From: an uncultured Eubacteriales bacterium
GTDB lineage: Bacteria; Bacillota; Clostridia; Oscillospirales; Oscillospiraceae
Direction: 5' to 3'
Assembly (NCBI GenBank): GCA_900550585.1
Contig: URST01000013.1
Coordinates: 1-38,040, forward strand
DNA: 38,040 nucleotides
In this document: positions 24,787 through 31,411 of the stretch, in pieces
Layout: each line of letters opens with the position of its first letter
Position numbering within the stretch: the first letter of the stretch is position 1
The notes under the pieces: model-generated
What the model was told of the DNA's origin: nothing
The model's database searches: none
Seen by the model: the letters and a program-made list of their open reading frames with translations, nothing else
Program-made: the position numbers and the translations under genes

Positions 24787-25371
24787 ATGTATACACCGCA
24801 GGAACATGACATGATGCAGGAATTTATGGGACAGGCAGTTGTCTCCAAACTTAAGGCAAGCGGTGAAGGAGTCAAGGTCTACCCCTGTGCAAAAATTTGT
24901 TCACCGGAGCGCGTCGCAATCGGTGATCATACGCGGCTGTGTGACTACGTTTTGATTCATCCGGAACATGGTGAAATTACCATTGGACGGTATTGTGATT
25001 TTGAACCATTCAGCCTTATTTGGGGTGCTGGCCGGCTAATTATTGGCGATTTTGTCAATTTTGGGCCAGGAATGAAAATCATGGGGAACGCCTATGAATA
25101 TCGCGAGGGCGATATTGCGGTAGGTACAGTGGAGCAGACACACAAGGGAATCATCGAAGGTGATCTGGTTATCGAGGATCATGTGTACTTTGGCGCAGAT
25201 GTAACGGTACTGGCCGGAGTTCATAAAATTGGTGAGGGTGCTTTCATCGGCGCACAGGCGTTGGTGACCCACGATTTAGATCCGTGGGGTGTTTATGTCG
25301 GCTCCCCCGCAAGAAAAATTGGTGAACGTCCGCAAGGCGCAAAGGAAAAAGTAAAGGAATATGGGTTGTAA
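24787..25371 (+). CDS. Hexapeptide-repeat acyltransferase (LbH)
   Basis: A 194-residue left-handed beta-helix protein. Repeats with a small residue every six positions run from about residue 30 to 180 (for example VAIGDHTRLCDYVLI, ITIGRYCDF, LIIGDFVNFG, VIEDHVYFGADVTVLAGVHKIGEGAFIGA). The end, GVYVGSPARKIGER, is the common C-terminal cap motif of acetyltransferases using acetyl-CoA. It starts 16 bases after wecE with an AGGAGG site. I infer N-acylation of the 4-amino group to give dTDP-Fuc4NAc or a similar product, as LbH enzymes do for other amino sugars. E. coli uses an unrelated GNAT enzyme (WecD). O-acetylation is an alternative. Confidence 0.82.
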   Translation: MYTPQEHDMMQEFMGQAVVSKLKASGEGVKVYPCAKICSPERVAIGDHTRLCDYVLIHPEHGEITIGRYCDFEPFSLIWGAGRLIIGDFVNFGPGMKIMGNAYEYREGDIAVGTVEQTHKGIIEGDLVIEDHVYFGADVTVLAGVHKIGEGAFIGAQALVTHDLDPWGVYVGSPARKIGERPQGAKEKVKEYGL

Positions 25372-25390
25372 AACAACTCTGGGATAATAT

Positions 25391-26335
25391 ATGGACATAT
25401 CTGTGGTGATCCCGGTTTACGGCTGCCGGGAAGCATTGCCTGAACTACATAGGCGTTTGACGGCGGTATTGAGCACGATGACCTCAGAATATGAGATCAT
25501 TTTGGTCAACGATGCCTGTCCACAAAACTCGTGGGAAGTAATTGAGCAGATCTGCAAAAAAGACGGCCATGTGATTGGCTTGGAATTATCCCGCAATTTC
25601 GGACAACTGAAGGCGACTGCTGCGGGACTTGACTATGCCAAAGGAAACTGGGTGGTCGTCATGGACTGTGATTTGCAGGACAAGCCGGAGGAGATCCCAA
25701 ACCTGTACGCCAAGGCCATGGAAGGCTATGATGTCGTATTTGCCCGCCGGAGAGAACGGCATGATTCTAAACTGAAAGTTTTTGTATCCAGCTGCTTTTA
25801 CAAGATTTATTCCATTGCAACAGACCAGCCTTATGACGGCGCGATCTGCAACTTCAGCATAGCTAACCGGAAAGTCATCGATGCGTACTGCAAAATGCGG
25901 GAATGCCACCGCGGCTATGTAATGTACATTCAGTGGATGGGATTCCGCGAGGCGGTCTTGGACGTGGAACATCAGGAACGTTTTGCAGGAAAATCCGGAT
26001 ACAATTTCAGAAAGCGTATGCAGATGGCATTGGAGCTGTTAACATCCCAATCCGACAAGATGCTTCGCTTTACGGCAAAGGCAGGGCTGGTTATAGCAGG
26101 CGTATCGCTGCTTGCAATCTTGTTCTTTGTGATTCGCTATTTTGCAGTAAACATCCAAATGGGCTGGACAAGTATTATCGCTGCAGTGTTCCTTATGGGC
26201 GGATTAACGATTGCCAGTATCGGTGTTGTCGGCATTTATGTCGGGAATATCTTCATGGAGGTCAAGCACAGACCGCTATACATCGTGCGGCAGCAGCTGA
26301 ATGACCATTCAGAAAAATCGGAGGACACACTATGA
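25391..26335 (+). CDS. GtrB/ArnC-like undecaprenyl-phosphate glycosyltransferase (GT2)
   Basis: A 314-residue GT2 protein of the DPM1-like group. The N-terminal DISVVIPVYGCREALPEL is followed by LSRNFGQLKATAAGLDYA and the metal site in VVVMDCDLQDKPEE (Asp92, Asp94). Two C-terminal transmembrane helices (about 229-253 and 263-288) are the mark of GtrB, ArnC and PglB-partner enzymes that load a sugar onto undecaprenyl phosphate. Fuc4N(Ac) is the likely sugar, from the neighbouring wecE and acyltransferase. The ribosome binding site is weak. Its stop overlaps the start of the ATP-grasp gene by four bases. Confidence 0.85.
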   Translation: MDISVVIPVYGCREALPELHRRLTAVLSTMTSEYEIILVNDACPQNSWEVIEQICKKDGHVIGLELSRNFGQLKATAAGLDYAKGNWVVVMDCDLQDKPEEIPNLYAKAMEGYDVVFARRRERHDSKLKVFVSSCFYKIYSIATDQPYDGAICNFSIANRKVIDAYCKMRECHRGYVMYIQWMGFREAVLDVEHQERFAGKSGYNFRKRMQMALELLTSQSDKMLRFTAKAGLVIAGVSLLAILFFVIRYFAVNIQMGWTSIIAAVFLMGGLTIASIGVVGIYVGNIFMEVKHRPLYIVRQQLNDHSEKSEDTL

Positions 26336-27471
26336 AAAAACTCGCCATCATCGGTGCATCGTATCTGCAGCTTCCTCTCATCGAAAAGGCCAAATCCATG
26401 GGGATCGAGACCCATGTATTTGCTTGGGCGGCCAATGACGTAGGGGAAGCCGCTGCCGATCATTTCTACCCTATCAGCATCGTGGAAAAAGAGCAGATAT
26501 TGGAACAGTGCCGCCAAATCGGTATTGATGGCATTTGCTCCATTGCGTCTGACCTCGCTATGTTGGCGGTGAACTATGTAGCCGAACAGATGGAATTGAC
26601 CAGCAATTCTATGGAGTGTACGCTGCGTTCCACAAATAAGCACCTGATGCGTCAGGCGTTCGAGCAGCACGGTGACCCGTCACCTAAAAGTCTTTTGGTA
26701 GCAGGGCCAGATGATCTGCACGGTGTATCGCTGCATTACCCCGTGATCGTCAAGCCCATAGACCGCTCCGGAAGCCGCGGCATCACAAAGCTGGACAGTC
26801 CGGACGGCCTTGCAGCAGCCATCGAGAACGCCAAGTCGCAAGGCTTTGAAAAGAAGGCGATTGTGGAGGAATTTGCCACCGGGCAGGAATATAGTGTGGA
26901 GTACATATCGTGGCAGGGCAAGCATCACTTTTTGGCACTGACCCATAAATATACCACCGGCGCACCGAACTTTATCGAAACGGGACATTTGGAGCCTGCA
27001 CCCGTGTCGGATGACACCTTGGAGCATATCAAGACAGTGGTTTCCCACGCCCTCGACAGTTTGGGCGTTCAATATGGTGCATCCCACAGCGAACTGAAAA
27101 TCGACGCGGATGGGCGTATCATGCTCATTGAGATCGGCGGGCGCATGGGCGGTGATTTTATCGGCAGCGATCTTGTGGAACTCTCTACCGGCGTAGACTT
27201 TGTCAGAGCCGTCATTGATACGGCGTTGGGTGAAAAACCTGTCCTGACACACACGGCTCACAGCATCGCTGCGGTTCGCTTTGTTTTCTCCCGGGCGGAT
27301 ATGGATGCTCTTGCCCGCATCAAGTGCGAACATCCGGAACTGCTGGTGCGCGAGAAGGTGGATACGTCCTTCGATCACCCCGTGACAGACAGTGCAACGC
27401 GCTTTGGTTATTACTTGCTGCGAGGAGAAGATATATCGCTGCTGCAGCAATATATGCCCGAGAACAAATGA
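26332..27471 (+). CDS. ATP-grasp ligase
   Basis: A 379-residue ATP-grasp protein. An N-terminal Rossmann-like preATP-grasp domain (KLAIIGASYLQLPLIEKAKS) precedes the ATP-binding body with VIVKPIDRSGSRGITKL (about 140-158) and the metal-binding MLIEIGGRMGGDFIGSDLV. It resembles carbamoyl-phosphate-synthase-like and amino-acid ligases, which activate a carboxylate as acyl phosphate and join it to an amine. Because it overlaps the undecaprenyl-sugar transferase and is followed by ArnE/F-like genes, I infer that it attaches an amino acid or other carboxylate to an amino sugar, perhaps Fuc4N. The substrate cannot be read from sequence, and primary metabolic roles are possible. Confidence 0.82.
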   Translation: MKKLAIIGASYLQLPLIEKAKSMGIETHVFAWAANDVGEAAADHFYPISIVEKEQILEQCRQIGIDGICSIASDLAMLAVNYVAEQMELTSNSMECTLRSTNKHLMRQAFEQHGDPSPKSLLVAGPDDLHGVSLHYPVIVKPIDRSGSRGITKLDSPDGLAAAIENAKSQGFEKKAIVEEFATGQEYSVEYISWQGKHHFLALTHKYTTGAPNFIETGHLEPAPVSDDTLEHIKTVVSHALDSLGVQYGASHSELKIDADGRIMLIEIGGRMGGDFIGSDLVELSTGVDFVRAVIDTALGEKPVLTHTAHSIAAVRFVFSRADMDALARIKCEHPELLVREKVDTSFDHPVTDSATRFGYYLLRGEDISLLQQYMPENK

Positions 27472-27495
27472 TCTTGCTAAAGTGGATGTGATGAC

Positions 27496-27846
27496 TTGAA
27501 GAACTATAAAACGCTTATCGTACTTCATTTAATGCTGATGATTTACTCCATGAGCGGTATTTTCAGCAAGCTGGCAGCCGGACAGCCCTTTCTCAGTTTC
27601 CGTTTCTGCCTGTACTACGGCGCGATTATCGCACTGCTGGGCCTATATGCCATCGGCTGGCAGCAGATTATCAAGCGTATGCCACTGACACTGGCCTTTG
27701 CCAACAAAGCCGTCACAACCGTGTGGGGGCTCGTGTGGGGCCTGCTCTTTTTCCAAGAACAGGTCACAGTGGGCAAACTGGCCGGCATCGCCTTGATCGT
27801 GGCCGGAGTCGTGGTGTTCTCCACAGCGGACAAGGAGGGCGATTGA
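27496..27846 (+). CDS. Small EamA/SMR-type membrane protein, ArnE-like
   Basis: A 116-residue protein with four predicted helices (about 7-25, 33-53, 64-88, 91-110), matching a half-size drug/metabolite transporter subunit. The motif FANKAVTTVWGLVWGLLFFQEQVTVGKLAGIALIVAGVVVF is typical of the SMR/EamA superfamily. The start is TTG 27496, since an ATG at 27491 runs into a stop at once. The ribosome binding site is weak. It overlaps the next small transporter gene by one base, so the two are likely a heterodimer, like ArnE/ArnF which flip undecaprenyl-phosphate aminoarabinose. Confidence 0.8.
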   Translation: MKNYKTLIVLHLMLMIYSMSGIFSKLAAGQPFLSFRFCLYYGAIIALLGLYAIGWQQIIKRMPLTLAFANKAVTTVWGLVWGLLFFQEQVTVGKLAGIALIVAGVVVFSTADKEGD

Positions 27847-28199
27847 TGGAAAAATCTATGCTGTTCTACGCGGGCTTGCTATTGCTGGGTGTTTTCCTCA
27901 GTGCTATCTCGCAAGTCATGCTGAAAAAGGCGGCGCTGCGGCAATACCCCAACAGGCTCCGCGAGTATCTGAACCCGCTGATCATTACTGCCTATACGAT
28001 TTTCGTAGGTACGACCTTTCTCAGCATCTATGCGTACAAGGGTATTCCTCTGTCCATGGGCCCTGTGCTGGAGGCGACAAGCTATATCTATGTCACCATA
28101 TTCGGCGTAACGATTTTCAAAGAAAAACTCAATCGGCGCAAGCTCATCGGACTTGCGCTGATCGTGTCAGGCATCATTGTGTATTCCCTGCTGGGATAG
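27846..28199 (+). CDS. Small EamA/SMR-type membrane protein, ArnF-like
   Basis: A 117-residue four-helix protein with the early motif FLSAISQVMLKKAA, as seen in ArnF-like and SMR subunits, and a C-terminal FKEKLNRRKLIGLALIVSGIIVYSLLG. The start ATG 27846 overlaps the preceding stop (TGATG) and is served by AAGGAGGG. With its partner it is expected to form an antiparallel dimer that moves an undecaprenyl-phosphate sugar to the outer leaflet. Multidrug efflux is the alternative but fits the glycan context poorly. Confidence 0.8.
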   Translation: MEKSMLFYAGLLLLGVFLSAISQVMLKKAALRQYPNRLREYLNPLIITAYTIFVGTTFLSIYAYKGIPLSMGPVLEATSYIYVTIFGVTIFKEKLNRRKLIGLALIVSGIIVYSLLG

Positions 28200-28221
28200 T
28201 GATAAGTGATAGGAGCAGAAT

Positions 28222-29313
28222 ATGACAAACGGACGGAAATACTCCCTGGATGTGCTTCGGATCCTTGCTACAGTTTTGATCGTATTCCATCATTACGGGC
28301 AGGTAACGGGGCTATATTTGGAAGGGCATGTCAACTATTGGAATGGCCGCTTCTATTTTGGGTATATGGTGGAATTCTTTTTCCTGCTGTCCGGTTACTT
28401 TATGTATCGATATGTTGAGAAAATACATAAGGGACTCACTTTCAAAAAGTTCTTTCTGCCGCGTGCATTGAGACTATTGCCGTTGGTGCTCATCAGCGGG
28501 GTCGTTTATGAAGTGCTGCTTGGGATTTACCAAAAGGTATGCGGGGGAGATTGGTTTGGCATTTCCATAACGGTCTGGGGTGTGATCATTAACGCCTTAG
28601 GCGTGCAGGACGGATGGGTCTTTGCAAATCCGATGGTGAATAATCCCACATGGTACATCAGCGTGCTCCTTCTGTGCTACATTGTTTTCTACTTGCTGAC
28701 TTATCTCAGCAAACGTTGGCAGGTACCGCATACTTATCTCTTTATTTTTATGATGCTGTTGGGCTGTGGTGCGCGGACCTTCGGGCTGGATCTGCCATTC
28801 CTGAACGGTTCTTCCTGCCGTGGGTACTATGCGTTTTTCTTCGGTGTACTGCTGGCGGAGTGGCTGGAAAGACTGAGCGCGGCAAAAAGGTCTCAGAATA
28901 TATATATATATATATATATATTCTGGGGAAGCGTTGCAGCGGTCGCGCTTTTGCTGTGCCTAATGGTCTATAAATGGGCATGGGTCGCAAGCGGCATCAA
29001 TTTCCTGATGACATTTTGCTTCTACCCTGCGCTTATCATTATTTTCAGCAGCAAACCTCTGGTAAGACTATTTGACCATAAGTTTATTGGCATATTGGGA
29101 AAGATTACATACGATACTTATATCTGGCATTGCCCCAATTTTTTGCTTTTGTATATTATCCCGGCCATTACCGGCAGAAACTGGGATTTGCTGACCGCCA
29201 AAGCCATGCTCGTTTTTACAATGGTTTCTTTCGCGGTGGGAGCGGTCTCCTATTACGCATTGGAACGACCAATCAGCGGCAAACTGAGAAAACTGACAGG
29301 AACAGGAGGATAA
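28222..29313 (+). CDS. Acyltransferase-3 membrane protein with (AT)12 tract
   Basis: A 363-residue acyltransferase-3 protein with about ten helices. The N-terminus RKYSLDVLRILATVLIVFHHYGQ carries the conserved histidine, and FFFLLSGYFMYRY and PTWYISVLLLCYI are family blocks. It probably O-acetylates a sugar of the surface glycan. Residues about 226-233 (NIYIYIYI) are encoded by twelve AT dinucleotides at 28898-28921, just before a transmembrane helix. Loss or gain of one unit would put ribosomes into frames ending at TAA 28961 or TAA 28971. The encoded residues are otherwise atypical of the family, so length variation here may serve as an on/off switch. An AGGAG site precedes the ATG. Confidence 0.85.
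   Translation: MTNGRKYSLDVLRILATVLIVFHHYGQVTGLYLEGHVNYWNGRFYFGYMVEFFFLLSGYFMYRYVEKIHKGLTFKKFFLPRALRLLPLVLISGVVYEVLLGIYQKVCGGDWFGISITVWGVIINALGVQDGWVFANPMVNNPTWYISVLLLCYIVFYLLTYLSKRWQVPHTYLFIFMMLLGCGARTFGLDLPFLNGSSCRGYYAFFFGVLLAEWLERLSAAKRSQNIYIYIYIFWGSVAAVALLLCLMVYKWAWVASGINFLMTFCFYPALIIIFSSKPLVRLFDHKFIGILGKITYDTYIWHCPNFLLLYIIPAITGRNWDLLTAKAMLVFTMVSFAVGAVSYYALERPISGKLRKLTGTGG
28898..28921. repeat. (AT)12 microsatellite inside the acyltransferase gene
   Basis: Twelve uninterrupted AT dinucleotides lie within the reading frame. The tract is also the core of a palindrome (AGAAT...ATTCT). Dinucleotide tracts of this length are rare in bacterial genes and prone to slippage. Confidence 0.95.
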
Positions 29314-29316
29314 CCC

Positions 29317-30192
29317 ATGAAAGGCATCATATTAGCCGGAGGCTCCGGCACGCGCCTTTACCCCATCACGAAGGGCGTTTCCAAGCAGGCACTGGCGATC
29401 TATGACAAACCCATGATCTACTATCCGTTGTCCACGCTGATGCTGGCGGGGATCAGAGAGGTTCTGATCATCTCCACACCCAAGGACATTTCTGTATTTG
29501 AGGATATTTTAGGCGATGGCACACAGTTGGGAATGCGCTTCAGCTACGCCATGCAGCAGGCGCCGAATGGTTTGGCGGAAGCGTTCCTCATCGGCGAGGA
29601 GTTTATCGGCAATGATAAGGTCGCACTTGTTCTGGGCGACAATATCTTCTATGGAGCAGGCTTCTCCGCAACACTGGCTGAAGCAGCACAGCTGACGGAG
29701 GGTGCGGTTATCTTCGGTTACCCGGTGCACAATCCGTCCTGCTTTGGCGTTGTGGAGTTCGACAGGGATGGCAATGTGCTGTCGCTGGAGGAAAAGCCGA
29801 CAGAGCCAAAATCCAATTATGCCGTGCCGGGGTTGTATTTCTACGACAACGAGGTGGTGGAGATCGCGAAAAATGTTAAGCCCTCTGCCCGCGGCGAGTT
29901 GGAGATCACCGCTGTGAATAACGAGTACCTCCGCCGCAAAAAGCTGAAGGTCATTCGTTTTTTCCGTGGTATGGCATGGCTCGATACCGGTACATACGAG
30001 GGCTTGCAGGAGGCATCACAATTTGTCAATATCATCCAGAAGCGGCAGGGGCTGTACGTCTCCTGCATTGAGGAAATTGCCTATCGCCGGGGGTTTATCG
30101 GCCGCGAACAGCTTCTTGAGTTGGCAAAGCCGTTGATGAAAACGGAGTATGGGCAGTATTTGCAGGCGATAGCAAAGGAGGATATCCTATGA
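29317..30192 (+). CDS. rmlA: Glucose-1-phosphate thymidylyltransferase (RmlA)
   Basis: A 291-residue enzyme making dTDP-glucose from glucose 1-phosphate and dTTP in the cytoplasm. GIILAGGSGTRLYPITKGVSKQ is the RmlA signature, followed by YDKPMIYYPLSTLMLAGI, the metal Asp in LVLGDNIFYG, and LEEKPTEPKSNYAVPGLYFYD. The C-terminal AWLDTGTYEGLQEAS is typical of the family, and the length is standard. The substrate can come from the phosphoglucomutase at 4339. It overlaps the rmlB start by four bases. A strong GGAGG site precedes the ATG. Confidence 0.96.
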   Translation: MKGIILAGGSGTRLYPITKGVSKQALAIYDKPMIYYPLSTLMLAGIREVLIISTPKDISVFEDILGDGTQLGMRFSYAMQQAPNGLAEAFLIGEEFIGNDKVALVLGDNIFYGAGFSATLAEAAQLTEGAVIFGYPVHNPSCFGVVEFDRDGNVLSLEEKPTEPKSNYAVPGLYFYDNEVVEIAKNVKPSARGELEITAVNNEYLRRKKLKVIRFFRGMAWLDTGTYEGLQEASQFVNIIQKRQGLYVSCIEEIAYRRGFIGREQLLELAKPLMKTEYGQYLQAIAKEDIL

Positions 30193-31208
30193 CCATCATC
30201 GTCACCGGCGGTGCCGGATTTATCGGCAGCAATTTTATTTTCTATATGCTGGACAGGCACCCGGAAGATCGTATCGTCTGTGTGGACAAACTGACCTATG
30301 CCGGCAATCTGTCCACGCTGGAGAGCGTCATGGAGAACCCCAACTTCCGCTTCGTGAAAGCGGACATCTGTGACCGTAGGGCCATCTATGACCTGTTCGA
30401 GGAAGAGCATCCTGACATGGTGGTGAACTTCGCCGCAGAGAGCCATGTGGACCGTTCCATCGAGAACCCGGAGGTGTTCCTCCAGACCAATATTCTGGGC
30501 ACACAGGTCATGCTGGACGCCTGTCGTAAGTACGGTATCCAGAGGTATCATCAGGTGTCCACCGATGAGGTGTACGGCGACCTGCCGCTGGATCGTCCCG
30601 ACCTGTTCTTCACCGAGGAGACGCCCATCCACACCTCCAGCCCGTACAGCAGTTCCAAGGCGGGCGCTGATCTGCTGGTACTGGCGTATCATCGCACCTA
30701 TGACCTGCCCGTCACGGTGAGCCGCTGCTCCAACAACTATGGCCCGTATCACTTCCCCGAGAAGCTGATCCCGCTGATGATCGCCAACGCGCTGAACGAC
30801 AAGCCGCTGCCGGTGTACGGCGAGGGGTTGAACGTTCGCGACTGGCTGTATGTGGAAGATCACTGCAAAGCCATCGACCTCATCATCCGCAATGGCCGGG
30901 TGGGCGAGGTGTACAACATCGGCGGCCACAACGAGATGCGGAACATCGACATCGTGCGGCTGATCTGCCAGAAGCTGGGCAAGCCAGAGAGCCTGATCAC
31001 CTACGTCACCGACCGCAAGGGCCACGACATGCGTTACGCCATCGATCCCACCAAGATCCACAACGAGCTGGGCTGGCTGCCGGAAACGAAGTTTGCCGAC
31101 GGTATCGACAAGACCATCGACTGGTATCTGACCCACCGCGATTGGTGGGAGAATATCATCAATGGAGAGTATCAGCATTACTATGAACGGATGTATGGAG
31201 CGCGGTAA
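30189..31208 (+). CDS. rmlB: dTDP-glucose 4,6-dehydratase (RmlB)
   Basis: A 339-residue extended SDR producing dTDP-4-keto-6-deoxyglucose. The Rossmann loop is TGGAGFIGSN, with the substrate residues NFAAESHVDRSIENP, the active-site strand STDEVYGDL, and YSSSKAGADLLV carrying the catalytic Tyr and Lys. RCSNNYGPYHFPEKLIPL is an RmlB hallmark. It ends the plus-strand locus. RmlC and RmlD, needed for dTDP-L-rhamnose, are not in the window, while WecE is, so the product is probably diverted to dTDP-Fuc4N. Confidence 0.96.
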   Translation: MTIIVTGGAGFIGSNFIFYMLDRHPEDRIVCVDKLTYAGNLSTLESVMENPNFRFVKADICDRRAIYDLFEEEHPDMVVNFAAESHVDRSIENPEVFLQTNILGTQVMLDACRKYGIQRYHQVSTDEVYGDLPLDRPDLFFTEETPIHTSSPYSSSKAGADLLVLAYHRTYDLPVTVSRCSNNYGPYHFPEKLIPLMIANALNDKPLPVYGEGLNVRDWLYVEDHCKAIDLIIRNGRVGEVYNIGGHNEMRNIDIVRLICQKLGKPESLITYVTDRKGHDMRYAIDPTKIHNELGWLPETKFADGIDKTIDWYLTHRDWWENIINGEYQHYYERMYGAR

Positions 31209-31232
31209 CGGTGATCGGTCACCAGTAAGCTA

Positions 31233-31257
31233 AACCACCTGTCGGGTGGTGGTTTTT
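31233..31257 (+). terminator. Intrinsic terminator after rmlB
   Basis: AACCACC pairs with a downstream GGTGGTT or GGTGG, followed by a run of five T ending at 31257. It closes the 22-gene plus-strand locus about 25 bases after the rmlB stop. Confidence 0.82.
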
Positions 31258-31364
31258 GGCATGCAAGTGAAAATAGCCGGCACACGGGTGTCTGCTGTCT
31301 CTGCTTGTATGCCGCCGGACTGCCGGAGACTACGTTTTACCGGCGCCTCCGGGAGTTCCGCGCA

Positions 31365-31411
31365 GAATAAGAGACGGCGCATGCACTTCGTGCATGCGCC
31401 GTCTCTTATTC
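31365..31411. terminator. Long perfect hairpin at the convergent end of the two glycan units
   Basis: A perfect 22-bp stem (31365-31386 with 31390-31411) is closed by a TTC loop and begins immediately after the stop codon of the minus-strand sugar transferase. The flanks have only short T runs, so it may act as a strong pause or RNA-stabilising end as much as a terminator. Bidirectional function is likely. Confidence 0.7.

Noticed and set aside
31258..31364. Possible small gene or RNA between the convergent glycan units
   Set aside because: Short open frames lack ribosome binding sites and good composition. Only the two flanking hairpins are supported.
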